Assembly (NCBI GenBank): GCA_016218025.1
Contig: JACRFD010000073.1
Location: 68,001-132,000, forward strand
Length of the DNA: 64,000 nt
Direction: 5' to 3'
Source: Ignavibacteriales bacterium
GTDB taxonomy: Bacteria; Bacteroidota; Ignavibacteria; UBA10030; SZUA-254
Part shown: piece after piece, positions 42,477-52,275 of the stretch
Layout of the letters: every line of letters begins with the position of its first letter
Numbering within the stretch: the first letter of the stretch is position 1
The notes under the pieces: generated by a model
What the model saw: the letters and a program-made list of their open reading frames with translations, nothing else
Told to the model about the DNA's origin: nothing
The model's database searches: none
Made by a program: the position numbers and the translations under genes

Positions 42477-45476
42477 ATGACAAATTTTAACGATCAGGTT
42501 AGCCCGCTTGATTCCCTCTGGGTGGAACACGGATATGGAAACCGTTTTCAAGGCTTCCAAAATCTCATGCGTATCCGCGTTAGCGATGTTTTATTAGTGT
42601 CAAGTCTTTATGATTTATATCTTTTCGAAGAAGACGGAAGATTGTATGAACTTATCCGCCACGAATACGAAGGATTTAATTTAAGTCATGCCCCTGAACT
42701 GACCCGTGTATCGAGTGGTCATGAAGCGATAACGCTGGCAAAAGAAGAAGATCGGTTCGATCTTATATTGACTACGCTTCATATCGACGATATGCATGCA
42801 TTAGATTTTGCAAGGATGGCGAAAGAAGCGGGTATAAAAATCCCGATTATATTGCTTGCTCACGATAACAGAGAATTGAAATATTTGCTTTTACATCAGG
42901 ATATCTCTGTTTTTGATAAAGTCTTTATCTGGCAGGGAGATTTTCGAATTATCATTGCCATTATAAAATATGTGGAAGACAGATTGAATGTTGATCACGA
43001 TACCAGCATCGTTGGCGTTCAAACAATTGTTGTTGTGGAGGATAATATAAGGTACTATTCCTCTTTTCTGCCGTTGATCTACACCGAAATATTCAAACAA
43101 TCTCAACGCCTGATCTCGGAAGGGATAAATTTAACTCATAAGTTTTTAAGGATGAGGGCTAGACCCAAAATCTTATTAAGTTCAAATTACGAAGAAGCTT
43201 GCGAGTATTATAAAAAATTCAAATCTGTTATGCTTGGTGTAATTTCCGATGTTGATTTTCCTCGAAATGGTGTTCAGGATCCGCGGGCAGGTCTTGAATT
43301 TGCTCTGAGTATAAAAAAAGATCAACCGGATTTACCAATTCTTTTACTTTCTAATGAAGAAGGCAACGCCAGGCTTGCAACCGAAGCAGGAACTTCTTTT
43401 GGTTTGAAAGATTCTCCCCATCTTTTAAGGGAGTTGCGTCAATTCATGATTAAATATTTCAGTTTTGGAGATTTTATTTTCCGCACCCCGGATGGTATAG
43501 AAGTAGGCCGGGCGAACGATCTTCTCTCGCTTGAAGAACAGCTTCGGACCGCTCCGCCTGAAAGTCTAAGATATCATGGCGAGAGAAATCATTTTTCGAA
43601 TTGGTTAAAAGCAAGAACGGAATTTTGGCTTGCCCATCAATTGCGCCCAAGGCAAGTAACCGATTATCTTTCGATTGAAGAATTGCGTAATGATTTAATC
43701 GACTCTTTGAAAAATTATCGCACAATTCGTCAGCGTGGAATCATTACAGATTTTGTCAAAGAAACTTTCGATCCGGAAACAAGCGTTGCACGAATTGGAG
43801 GCGGATCGCTCGGTGGAAAGGCACGCGGTTTAGGATTTGTAAACACCCTCATCAACGATTATAACGTTCGTGATCGATTCGACGGAATAACCATCTCTGT
43901 TCCTGCAGCAGTTGTTATTGGTACCGATGTTTTCGATCAGTTTTTAGAGGAAAACAATCTAAAAGATTTTGCATTCAATTGTCCGGACGACCGTGAAATT
44001 ACAAAGCGATTTTTAGAAGCTCCACGGTTTCCTGAGGAGATATTGGGCGAACTGGCAGCTTTCTTAAGTATAGTCAGAACACCTTTAGCAATCCGGTCTT
44101 CAAGTTTGTTGGAAGATTCCCAGTATCATCCGTTTGCAGGTGTTTATGAAACATATATGATTCCAAACAATCATCCGAATTCTCTTATACGACTGAACGA
44201 TCTTTTAAACAGCATCAAACGTGTTTTTGCTTCTACCTTTTACAAGAGTGCGAAAGAGTACATTAAGATCACTTCATACCGATTAGAAGAAGAAAAGATG
44301 GCGGTGATCATTCAAAAACTTGTCGGAACCAGACATGAAGATCGTTTTTATCCAGACATTTCGGGAGTTGCAAAATCTTACAATTTTTATCCGCTTCCAA
44401 ATCAATCTTGTTCAGATGGAACGGTTTCAGTTGCGCTTGGTCTCGGTAAGACTGTTGTTGACGGAGGGAATACTGTTAGATTTTGTCCGAAATATCCTGA
44501 AGATATCATTCAGTTTCATTCCGTTAAAGAAACACTGAGTTCAACTCAACACGAATTTTTTGCATTAAACCTTGATGCATCCTCTGATTTCGGATTTGAA
44601 ACTCACGATCTTTTAGTTCAACAGCATGGTTTGAATGTTTCAGAAAAAGATGGAACTCTTCGCTGGGTTGGTTCTACATTTTCTATCGATAGTGATTCCA
44701 TTGTTGAAGGATTAGGCAGGCAGGGTCCACGGGTTGTAACCTTTGCCCCCATACTTAGAGGCAAGCAATTCCCTTTACCACATATACTTGAGTTGCTTCT
44801 TGATATGGGGACGTGGGGAATGGGAACTCCGGTTGAAATAGAATTTGCCGTAACAATGACACCGAATTCAACCGGCCTCAAGGAATTTGGATTATTGCAA
44901 ATGAGACCATTGGTTGTCCACCGTGAACCCGAACAGCTTAAAATTGAAGTTATCGACCGATCGAAGTTAATCTGCCAGAGCAACCAAATTTTAGGTAATG
45001 GAATCATGGATGATATTCATGATATAATAATGGTGGATTATAATTTATTTGAACGAAGTAACACGCGTGATATTGGGCGGGAAGTCAGCATGTTCAATGC
45101 CCGTCTAATGGATGAGCGTAAACCATATTTGCTAATTGGTCTCGGAAGATGGGGTACTCTTGATCCGTGGCTTGGTATTCCGGTGAATTGGGAACAGATT
45201 GCCGGAGCGAGAGTCATTATCGAGTCCGGAATGAAGGATATGGCGGTAGAACCATCTCAGGGATCGCATTTCTTCCAAAATATTACATCGTTCATGGTAG
45301 GATATTTCACTGTCAATCCGCAAAAAGATCAAGGGTATATAGATTGGGATTGGTTGCTTGCACAAAAGCCTCTTGATAAAATGAAATATACAAGTCACAT
45401 TACTTTTAAAAAACCGATTGTAGTTAAAATCAATGGTCATCTATCTGAGGGTATTATTATGAAACCGGAGGAATGA
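42477..45476 (+). CDS. Two-receiver plus ATP-grasp (PPDK_N) protein, copy 2
   Basis: The protein has 999 residues with the same domain order as the protein at 37881 and high similarity throughout. The first receiver again has Thr (Thr100 in DLILTTLHIDDM) in place of Asp. The second keeps Glu188-Asp189, Asp258 (VISDVDFP) and Lys311. The ATP-grasp signatures are GGGSLGGKARGLGFV, LAIRSSSLLEDSQY, LGLGKTVVDGG and LLQMRPL, and the C-terminal domain has GRWGTLDPWLGIPVNW. No phosphohistidine or PEP-binding domain follows. The stop overlaps an in-frame ATG of the next small gene. Conservation of the same degenerate and intact receivers in both copies argues that the arrangement is functional. Confidence 0.85.
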   Translation: MTNFNDQVSPLDSLWVEHGYGNRFQGFQNLMRIRVSDVLLVSSLYDLYLFEEDGRLYELIRHEYEGFNLSHAPELTRVSSGHEAITLAKEEDRFDLILTTLHIDDMHALDFARMAKEAGIKIPIILLAHDNRELKYLLLHQDISVFDKVFIWQGDFRIIIAIIKYVEDRLNVDHDTSIVGVQTIVVVEDNIRYYSSFLPLIYTEIFKQSQRLISEGINLTHKFLRMRARPKILLSSNYEEACEYYKKFKSVMLGVISDVDFPRNGVQDPRAGLEFALSIKKDQPDLPILLLSNEEGNARLATEAGTSFGLKDSPHLLRELRQFMIKYFSFGDFIFRTPDGIEVGRANDLLSLEEQLRTAPPESLRYHGERNHFSNWLKARTEFWLAHQLRPRQVTDYLSIEELRNDLIDSLKNYRTIRQRGIITDFVKETFDPETSVARIGGGSLGGKARGLGFVNTLINDYNVRDRFDGITISVPAAVVIGTDVFDQFLEENNLKDFAFNCPDDREITKRFLEAPRFPEEILGELAAFLSIVRTPLAIRSSSLLEDSQYHPFAGVYETYMIPNNHPNSLIRLNDLLNSIKRVFASTFYKSAKEYIKITSYRLEEEKMAVIIQKLVGTRHEDRFYPDISGVAKSYNFYPLPNQSCSDGTVSVALGLGKTVVDGGNTVRFCPKYPEDIIQFHSVKETLSSTQHEFFALNLDASSDFGFETHDLLVQQHGLNVSEKDGTLRWVGSTFSIDSDSIVEGLGRQGPRVVTFAPILRGKQFPLPHILELLLDMGTWGMGTPVEIEFAVTMTPNSTGLKEFGLLQMRPLVVHREPEQLKIEVIDRSKLICQSNQILGNGIMDDIHDIIMVDYNLFERSNTRDIGREVSMFNARLMDERKPYLLIGLGRWGTLDPWLGIPVNWEQIAGARVIIESGMKDMAVEPSQGSHFFQNITSFMVGYFTVNPQKDQGYIDWDWLLAQKPLDKMKYTSHITFKKPIVVKINGHLSEGIIMKPEE

Positions 45477-45478
45477 TT

Positions 45479-45685
45479 ATGGCAAAGAAAAACTCAAACC
45501 AACGTTCGATTAAAGTTTTCGATTCATGTCCCCATTGCGGAAAAGATTTAAGCCCATGGGAGAAAGTGCTTTTGAGTGTTGATAGAGCACTTACATGTAA
45601 GAATTGCTGGTATCGAATTCTTCTAGATATTACAAAAGAAGACAATTCAACTGCTAACGACGAAAAGTCAGAAGGAAAGGGGTAG
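45479..45685 (+). CDS. Small zinc-ribbon protein (CXXC-19-CXXC)
   Basis: The protein has 68 residues. CPHC and CKNC are separated by 19 residues, giving one zinc ribbon, like the small cxxc_20_cxxc proteins of Bacteroidota. GGAGG is seven bases before the ATG at 45479, so this start is preferred to the ATG at 45473 that overlaps the previous stop. It lies between the second receiver/ATP-grasp gene and the third glutamate dehydrogenase with only a two-base gap to the latter, so it is probably co-translated with them. Function unknown. Confidence 0.75.
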   Translation: MAKKNSNQRSIKVFDSCPHCGKDLSPWEKVLLSVDRALTCKNCWYRILLDITKEDNSTANDEKSEGKG

Positions 45686-45687
45686 AT

Positions 45688-46935
45688 ATGGATTCTTATA
45701 ATTCATTCGATGTTGCTCAAAAGCAAATTCTTGAAGCAGCAAAGCTGCTGAATCTCGATCAAGCTACGGTTGATTTTCTCATCTGGCCCCAGAAGGAGGT
45801 AAAATTTATTTTTCCTGTTAGAATGGATAATGGCTCGGTAAAAATATTCCATGCATGGAGAATACAGTTTAACACTTCACGAGGTCCGGCAAAAGGAGGA
45901 ATAAGATTTCATCCGGCTGAGACAGTTGACACAATTCGAGCTCTTGCCTGTTGGATGACATGGAAAACAGCAGTTGTGGATATTCCGCTTGGTGGAGGTA
46001 AAGGTGGAGTATTGTGTGATCCGAAATCTATGTCGTTACGCGAGCTTGAAAATTTATCACGGGGCTACATCCGCGGAGTTGCAGAATATATTGGAATTGA
46101 TAAAGATATTCCCGCTCCTGATGTTTACACGAACCCGCAAACGATGGTCTGGATGATGGATGAGTATGAAACAATTATGCATCGTCATCAACCCGGAGTG
46201 TTAACAGACAAACCGTTACAGGTTGGCGGAACACAAGGTCGCAGAGATGCAACGGCTCGCGGTGGAGTAGTAACTGTTCGGGAAGCATGCCGGAGCCTGG
46301 GCATTAATGCAAAAGGGAAATATGCCATTCAGGGTTTTGGTAATGCCGGACAACGAGCAGCTTTGCTTCATCAGGAAATGTTGGGTGGAGGAACGTTGAT
46401 TGCTGTAAGTGATTCACGGGGTGCTATATTTAATCCCAAAGGATTTAATCCGAAAGATTTAGTTACTCATAAATTGATGACAGGTTCGGTAGTTGGATTC
46501 CCGGGTAGTTCAACGATTTCACATGACGAAGTGCTCGAAGCGAATGTAGATATTTTATATCCGGCAGCGCTCGAAAATTCTATCCATGCAAATAATGCAG
46601 CCCGCATCAAAGCCAAAATAGTATGTGAACTTGCAAATGGTCCAACAACGCCCGAAGCCGATGAACTTCTATACAAAAATCATATTCATGTCATACCCGA
46701 TATTCTTGCAAGTGCCGGTGGAGTAACAGTCTCGTACTTTGAAATGGTTCAGGATAGTTATTCATTCTTCTGGGATGAAGACGAAGTCCATCATAGACTC
46801 GATAAGCAATTGACCCGTGCATATCAACGTGTTCAAGAAGCGTTGCGTGAGAAAAAGGTTCATCCACGGCTGGCGGCGATGATTGTAGGAGTTGCCCGAG
46901 TAGCTGAGGCATGCAAACTTAGAGGATGGGTATAA
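45688..46935 (+). CDS. Glu/Leu/Phe/Val dehydrogenase family protein (third glutamate dehydrogenase)
   Basis: The 415 residues match the shorter hexameric glutamate dehydrogenase group found in archaea and many anaerobes. Motifs are RIQFNTSRGPAKGGIRFHP, VDIPLGGGKGGVLCDPKS (catalytic Lys), DIPAPDVYTNPQTM, a Rossmann loop AIQGFGNAGQRAA, VSDSRGAIFNPKG and CELANGPTTPEAD. It belongs to a different subfamily from the other two. Coenzyme use is uncertain: GFGNAG with SDSRG gives mixed signals. It is closely linked to the zinc-ribbon gene upstream. The frame ends 197 bases before alanine dehydrogenase. Confidence 0.92.
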   Translation: MDSYNSFDVAQKQILEAAKLLNLDQATVDFLIWPQKEVKFIFPVRMDNGSVKIFHAWRIQFNTSRGPAKGGIRFHPAETVDTIRALACWMTWKTAVVDIPLGGGKGGVLCDPKSMSLRELENLSRGYIRGVAEYIGIDKDIPAPDVYTNPQTMVWMMDEYETIMHRHQPGVLTDKPLQVGGTQGRRDATARGGVVTVREACRSLGINAKGKYAIQGFGNAGQRAALLHQEMLGGGTLIAVSDSRGAIFNPKGFNPKDLVTHKLMTGSVVGFPGSSTISHDEVLEANVDILYPAALENSIHANNAARIKAKIVCELANGPTTPEADELLYKNHIHVIPDILASAGGVTVSYFEMVQDSYSFFWDEDEVHHRLDKQLTRAYQRVQEALREKKVHPRLAAMIVGVARVAEACKLRGWV

Positions 46936-47053
46936 TTTATTTTTTTTGCTTCTCACGAGTGAAATTGAGGGATAATTTGTTTATCAAATGTGATAGTTTT
47001 TCGATGATTTTTCTGATTATCTAAACAGTTTATTACTTAAAAAGCTTTTGTAG

Positions 47054-47070
47054 CTGGCATACAAATTGAC
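47054..47070 (+). promoter_or_regulatory. Conserved upstream motif CTGGCAT-N5-TTGAC
   Basis: CTGGCAT, ACAAA and TTGAC lie about 63-79 bases before alanine dehydrogenase, with the same spacing as the motif at 36325-36341. It may be a shared promoter or activator site for the amino-acid dehydrogenase genes. Confidence 0.4.
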
Positions 47071-47132
47071 ACCTTAAACTGATTGGTTTTTGTCAAAATT
47101 TAATTCATTCATTTAATAAAATCGATATTGTT

Positions 47133-48251
47133 ATGAACTTCGGAATACTAAAAGAAGATCCGGCTCGAGAAAGACGGATCCCTTTAACTCCGGCGGGAGT
47201 TCAATCTCTTCTCGGCATCGGCAATCAAGTTTATATTGAAAAAGATGCCGGCAAAGCGTCGCACTTTACAAATGAACAATACGAAGCCATCGGTGCAAAA
47301 ATTGTCTATTCAAGTGATGAAATTTTTGGCCGATCAGAAGTAGTTCTTAAAGTTTCTCCACCCACGGTTGATGAGTGTGAACGATTTGAAGATGGGCAAA
47401 CGTTGTTTTCATTTCTTCACCTCGTTGTAGGAAAAGAAAAAAAGCTCGAATTGCTTCTTAAAAAAAATGTATGTGCGATCGGATATGAACTGATAGAAGA
47501 TCAAAACGGCGACCTTCCGATTCTACAGGTTATGAGTGAAATTGCAGGACAGATGGCAACTCAAGTTGCAGCCCGATATCTTGAAAGCAGCTCCGATGGT
47601 CGTGGTATAGTGATGGGTGGAATAACCGGTGTACCACCTGCAACTGTATTGATCATTGGTGCGGGAACAGTAGGCCATGCGGCAGCAAGGATTGCATTCG
47701 GTTTGGGTGCAGAAGTGATTATGCTTGATAAAGACTTACGCCGTATCAGATCGCTGGCAAATGAATTCAAATATCGTATTGTTACCGCGATGGCGAATGA
47801 ATATAACTTGAAAAAAGCATTGCAATTTGCCGATGTAGTTATTGGTGCAGTTTTAATTAAAGCCGAACGGGCACCTCACGTTGTCACTGAAGATATGGTG
47901 AAGCTGATGAAGCCGGGAGCAATTATTGTTGATGTGTCTATCGATCAAGGAGGTTGTATCGCAACCAGCAGACCAACAACGTTGGAAAATCCAACTTATA
48001 TGCTTCATAATGTTATTCATTATTGTGTTCCGAACATGCCGGCAAATGTTTCCAGAACCGCTACATACAGTTTAACGAATGCTCTATTGCCGTTCTTAAC
48101 AGAAGTTGCTCAGGAAGGATTAATAAAAGCCCTGATCACGGATCCAACTTTGGCTAACGGAGTTTGTATTTTTAACGGAAAAGTAACAAATGAACCTCTG
48201 GCGCGCAGATTCGAGATGGAATCTTATAAAATATCATCATTGATAGAATAA
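47133..48251 (+). CDS. ald: Alanine dehydrogenase
   Basis: The protein has 372 residues and oxidises alanine to pyruvate and ammonium with NAD. Family motifs are GILKEDPARERRIPLTP, an N-terminal domain with LFSFLHLV, GGITGVPPATVLIIGAGTVG (Rossmann loop), LDKDLRRIRSL, VDVSIDQGGCIATSRPTT and VPNMPANVSRTATYSL. It sits in the amino-acid catabolism run and would feed pyruvate to the malic enzyme and oxidoreductase genes downstream. It has its own upstream region with the CTGGCAT motif. Confidence 0.93.
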   Translation: MNFGILKEDPARERRIPLTPAGVQSLLGIGNQVYIEKDAGKASHFTNEQYEAIGAKIVYSSDEIFGRSEVVLKVSPPTVDECERFEDGQTLFSFLHLVVGKEKKLELLLKKNVCAIGYELIEDQNGDLPILQVMSEIAGQMATQVAARYLESSSDGRGIVMGGITGVPPATVLIIGAGTVGHAAARIAFGLGAEVIMLDKDLRRIRSLANEFKYRIVTAMANEYNLKKALQFADVVIGAVLIKAERAPHVVTEDMVKLMKPGAIIVDVSIDQGGCIATSRPTTLENPTYMLHNVIHYCVPNMPANVSRTATYSLTNALLPFLTEVAQEGLIKALITDPTLANGVCIFNGKVTNEPLARRFEMESYKISSLIE

Positions 48252-48290
48252 ATTATTTAGTAATAATATTTTAAAATTGAAAATTAAGAT

Positions 48291-49595
48291 ATGAGTTGGG
48301 TATATCAGTATAAAGAAAAACTAACTACGCCCGAACAATCAGTTACAACGGTAAAGAATAACGACCGGATTTTTATCAGCGGAAATGCCGCAACACCATT
48401 TCAACTTGTAGAAGCACTTGCAGCACGTAAAGATGAATTAAGAAATGTCGAAGTTAATCATGTGCTTCTAATTGGAGAAGACCCGTTCACCAAGCCCGGA
48501 ATGGAAAAACATTTCAGACATAATTCATTATTTGTTGGTCCGGCAGACAGACTTGCGATAAACGAAGGAAGATCGGATTATGTTCCTGTGTTTCTTTTTG
48601 AAATTCCGGCATTGTTTACAAAGAAAATTATTCCGTTAGATGTTGCAATCATTCAGGTGTCGCCGCCCGATGAACATGGATTTATGAGCTTTGGTGTGGA
48701 ATGTTTAACAACTAAAGCCGCCGCAGAAAGTGCAAAATTTGTAATCGCTCAGGTGAATGAAAATATGCCTCGCACACTTGGTGATTCGTTCATCCACGTT
48801 TCAAGAATAAATAAAATTGTGGAAGTCGCAAAAGATCTTCCTGAATTACCGCGCAAACCTCCAACGGCAGTTGAGTTACAAATCGGAAAACATATTGCCT
48901 CATTGGTTGAGGACGGCGGGACGCTTCAGCTTGGAATTGGCGGAATTCCTGATGCCGTTTTACAATCATTGATGGACAAAAAAGATCTGGGAATTCATAC
49001 CGAAATGGTTTCGGATGGAATCGTCAAGCTTGTTGAAGCCGGTATAATAACTAACAGTAAAAAAACTCTGCATCCGGGGAAAATAATCGCAACATTTATT
49101 TTCGGATCCAGACAATTATATTCTTTCGTCGACAATAACCCGTTGTTCGAAGTTCACCCCTGCGATTATACAAACGACCCATTCATAATTGCAAAGAATG
49201 AAAAGATGATTGCCATTAATTCTGCAATCGAAGTGGACATAACCGGTCAGGTTTGTTCAGATTCTATCGGTACAAAAATATACAGCGGTTTTGGCGGGCA
49301 GCTCGATTTTATCAGAGGTGCGTCGTATTCTAAAGGTGGAAAGCCGATTATCGCACTTCCATCAACCACAAAAAAAGACACAGTTTCGAGGATAGTTCCA
49401 AAATTAAAATCAGGAGCGGGAGTAGTTACGACCCGTGCAGATGTTCATTATGTAGTAACCGAATTCGGTATTGCCGAGCTTCATGGAAGAAATATCCGCC
49501 AGCGGGTTAAGGCACTTATAGATATTGCACATCCAAACTTTCGTGAAGAATTGGAGCGATACGCATTCGAGCAAAAATATTATGTTCCGGTATAA
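48291..49595 (+). CDS. Acetyl-CoA hydrolase/transferase family CoA-transferase
   Basis: The 434 residues match the Cat1/4-hydroxybutyrate CoA-transferase family. It shows NDRIFISGNAATP, VLLIGEDPF, VSPPDEHGFMSFG, LQLGIGGIPDAVLQSL, CSDSIGTKIYSGFGGQLDFIRGA (active-site Glu region replaced by the usual GIGGQ/SGFGGQ form) and TEFGIAELHGRN. It would move CoA between acyl-CoAs and carboxylates (acetate, succinate, 4-hydroxybutyrate); the substrate cannot be fixed from motifs. It lies between alanine dehydrogenase and malic enzyme-phosphotransacetylase, consistent with fermentative energy conservation. Confidence 0.88.
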   Translation: MSWVYQYKEKLTTPEQSVTTVKNNDRIFISGNAATPFQLVEALAARKDELRNVEVNHVLLIGEDPFTKPGMEKHFRHNSLFVGPADRLAINEGRSDYVPVFLFEIPALFTKKIIPLDVAIIQVSPPDEHGFMSFGVECLTTKAAAESAKFVIAQVNENMPRTLGDSFIHVSRINKIVEVAKDLPELPRKPPTAVELQIGKHIASLVEDGGTLQLGIGGIPDAVLQSLMDKKDLGIHTEMVSDGIVKLVEAGIITNSKKTLHPGKIIATFIFGSRQLYSFVDNNPLFEVHPCDYTNDPFIIAKNEKMIAINSAIEVDITGQVCSDSIGTKIYSGFGGQLDFIRGASYSKGGKPIIALPSTTKKDTVSRIVPKLKSGAGVVTTRADVHYVVTEFGIAELHGRNIRQRVKALIDIAHPNFREELERYAFEQKYYVPV

Positions 49596-49656
49596 TTATT
49601 GATTTTCCGGATTATCAAATAAAAAAATTAGACTATTTATAAAAGGAATAATCACT

Positions 49657-51909
49657 ATGCTACGAAAACAAGATGCACTTGATTATCATTCGCAAGGCAG
49701 GAAGGGAAAGATTGAGGTCATCCCCACTAAACCATGCTCCACACAGCGCGATTTATCGTTAGCTTATTCGCCGGGTGTTGCTGAACCTTGTCTGGAAATA
49801 GAAAAAAATCCCGAGGATGCTTACCAGTATACTGCAAAAGGAAATTTAGTTGCCGTTATTTCCAACGGGACGGCAGTGCTCGGATTGGGTGACATCGGTG
49901 CTCTTGCAGGAAAACCGGTAATGGAAGGAAAAGGAGTACTTTTTAAAAAGTTTGCAGATGTGGATGTGTTCGATATTGAACTCAACTCCCACGATCCAAA
50001 GGAGATAATTAAAGCGGTGAAAATGTTGGAGCCGACTTTTGGCGGTATAAATCTGGAAGATATTAAAGCTCCCGAATGTTTCGAGATTGAAGAAGAATTG
50101 AAAAAAACAATGAACATTCCCGTGTTCCACGACGATCAGCATGGAACTGCAATAATCAGCGGGGCTGCGTTAATGAATGCACTAGAAATTGTCGGTAAGA
50201 AAATATCAGATGTCCGTGTGGTTTTCAGCGGCGCAGGTGCTTCCGGAATTGCCTGCGCGAAATTTTATGAAACACTTGGCGTTAAACGAAGTAATATTCG
50301 TTTGGTTGATACAAAAGGTGTTGTGTATAAAGGTCGAGTTGACGGCATGAATAAATATAAAGAATATTTTGCCGTTGATACAAACGACAGATCACTTGCC
50401 GACGCGTTGAAAGGCGCTGATGTGTTTTGCGGTGTATCTGCTAAAGATCTCGTAACTAAAGATATGGTGCGTTCGATGGCAGATAATCCAATAGTTTTTG
50501 CGATGGCAAATCCGGATCCGGAAATAACTTATCCCGATGCTATTGCAGCAAGAAAAGATATTATTATGGGAACCGGCAGATCGGATTATCCAAATCAGGT
50601 AAACAATGTGCTCGGATTTCCGTTTATCTTCCGTGGTGCGTTGGATGTGCGAGCAACTCAGATAAATGATAAAATGAAAGTTGCAGCGGCAATGGCATTG
50701 GCAAAGTTGGCAAAAGAAGATGTACCGGATTCCGTTATTCGTGCATACGGCGGCAAGAAAATTGAATTCGGCCGCGAGTATATTATTCCGAAACCGCTCG
50801 ACCCGCGAGTGTTATTGTGGGAAGCTCCGGCTGTTGCAAAAACAGCAATGGAAACAGGTGTTGCCAGAATTCAGATAAAAGATATTGAAGCGTATAAAGA
50901 TCAACTCGAAGCACGACTCGGGAAATCGCGGGAAGTGATGAGAGTATTCGTTCATCAAGCGAGGAAATCTCCGAAGAAAATAGTGTTCCCCGAAGGAGAG
51001 GAAGCAAAAATTCTCAGGGCAGCTCAGATTGTAATCGATGATGGTATTGCCCATCCGATATTATTAGGCGATCCAAAAATCATTGAACAAAAAGTAAAAG
51101 AAATGTCGATTGATCTTAGCGGAATTGAGGTAATAAATCCTCTTTCTTCTCCGAAGTATAAAGAGTATGTTTCTAAGTTTTACGATTATCGGAAAAGAAG
51201 GGGAATCACCCGTTTTGATGCCGAGCGTTTAATGAAGATTGAAAATTATTATGGCATGATGATGGTACGCGAAGGTGATGCCGATGGTCTTATCTCTGGT
51301 TTAACACAGCACTATCCCGATACCGTTCGTCCTGCTTTGCAAATAATCGGACATAAAGAAGGAACCGATGTTGTAGCGGGATTATACATGATGATTTTTA
51401 AAAATCAAATTATTTTTATAGCCGATGCAACTGTGAATATTGAACCCGACGCGAAACAACTTGCTCAAATTGCAATGCTCACTGCTGAAAAGGTAAGACA
51501 ATATGACATAGAACCTCGGATTGCAATGCTTGCTTTCAGTAATTTTGGAAGCACCCGCCATCCTCTCGCAGATAAGATGCGGGATGCAGCGGAGATAGTA
51601 AAATCTAAAATGCCGAGTTTAATTATTGACGGTGAAATGCAGGCAGACACCGCAGTATCCCCTGATATAATAAATGAAATTTATCCGTTCAGTACATTAA
51701 AAGGTGGAGCGAACGTGCTTATCTGTCCGGGATTGACATCAGCGAACATTGCATATAAACTTTTAGCACATTTAGGAGGTGCAACAGCTGTTGGTCCCAT
51801 TTTAATGGGTATTAAAAAACCGGTATATCTTTTAATCCCCGGCAACGATGTTTCAGATATTGTTAACATCACTGCCATGGCTGTGAAAGATGCACAATTA
51901 ACAGATTAA
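49657..51909 (+). CDS. maeB: Malic enzyme fused to phosphotransacetylase-like domain
   Basis: The protein has 750 residues. The N-terminal malic enzyme (about 1-410) has [48 protein letters not shown] and [16 protein letters not shown]. The C-terminal part (about 425-750) resembles phosphate acetyl/butyryltransferases ([16 protein letters not shown] and [15 protein letters not shown]). MaeB-type enzymes decarboxylate malate to pyruvate with NADP; in these fusions the second domain usually regulates rather than catalyses. AAAGGA precedes the ATG. It follows the CoA-transferase gene by 61 bases. Confidence 0.93.
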   Translation: MLRKQDALDYHSQGRKGKIEVIPTKPCSTQRDLSLAYSPGVAEPCLEIEKNPEDAYQYTAKGNLVAVISNGTAVLGLGDIGALAGKPVMEGKGVLFKKFADVDVFDIELNSHDPKEIIKAVKMLEPTFGGINLEDIKAPECFEIEEELKKTMNIPVFHDDQHGTAIISGAALMNALEIVGKKISDVRVVFSGAGASGIACAKFYETLGVKRSNIRLVDTKGVVYKGRVDGMNKYKEYFAVDTNDRSLADALKGADVFCGVSAKDLVTKDMVRSMADNPIVFAMANPDPEITYPDAIAARKDIIMGTGRSDYPNQVNNVLGFPFIFRGALDVRATQINDKMKVAAAMALAKLAKEDVPDSVIRAYGGKKIEFGREYIIPKPLDPRVLLWEAPAVAKTAMETGVARIQIKDIEAYKDQLEARLGKSREVMRVFVHQARKSPKKIVFPEGEEAKILRAAQIVIDDGIAHPILLGDPKIIEQKVKEMSIDLSGIEVINPLSSPKYKEYVSKFYDYRKRRGITRFDAERLMKIENYYGMMMVREGDADGLISGLTQHYPDTVRPALQIIGHKEGTDVVAGLYMMIFKNQIIFIADATVNIEPDAKQLAQIAMLTAEKVRQYDIEPRIAMLAFSNFGSTRHPLADKMRDAAEIVKSKMPSLIIDGEMQADTAVSPDIINEIYPFSTLKGGANVLICPGLTSANIAYKLLAHLGGATAVGPILMGIKKPVYLLIPGNDVSDIVNITAMAVKDAQLTD

Positions 51910-51948
51910 TAGAAAACGAAACGATCAATCATAAATTAGAGGTAATTC

Positions 51949-52275
51949 ATGGCAGTTCGAGGAACAGTCAAAATCGACATAGAAACTTGCAAAGGATGTG
52001 AGCTGTGTGTGGAAGCTTGTCCGCAGGACACACTCGCCATGTCGAAGGAAATCAACAATAAAGGTTATCATTATGCTGTAACAATTCAGGATAACTGTAC
52101 CGGATGTGTAAACTGCGCATTAGTTTGTCCAGATGCAGTTATTACAGTTTACCGCGCATCTACCCAGAAGCGTGATAAAGATCCCGTAGCAGTGATATCA
52201 AATGTGAAAGGTGACATCAAGGTAACCTTAGATAATCCAAATGTTCCTGGTGGAGTAGGAAGGATTGATATATGA
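51949..52275 (+). CDS. 2-oxoacid:ferredoxin oxidoreductase delta (ferredoxin) subunit
   Basis: The protein has 108 residues with two 4Fe-4S motifs: [12 protein letters not shown] and [12 protein letters not shown]. It passes electrons from the thiamine enzyme to soluble ferredoxin. A C-terminal extension of about 40 residues ([13 protein letters not shown]) is of unknown role. Its end overlaps the alpha-subunit start by four bases (ATGA), and the order delta-alpha-beta-gamma is the usual KorDABC/Vor order. Confidence 0.92.
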   Translation: MAVRGTVKIDIETCKGCELCVEACPQDTLAMSKEINNKGYHYAVTIQDNCTGCVNCALVCPDAVITVYRASTQKRDKDPVAVISNVKGDIKVTLDNPNVPGGVGRIDI

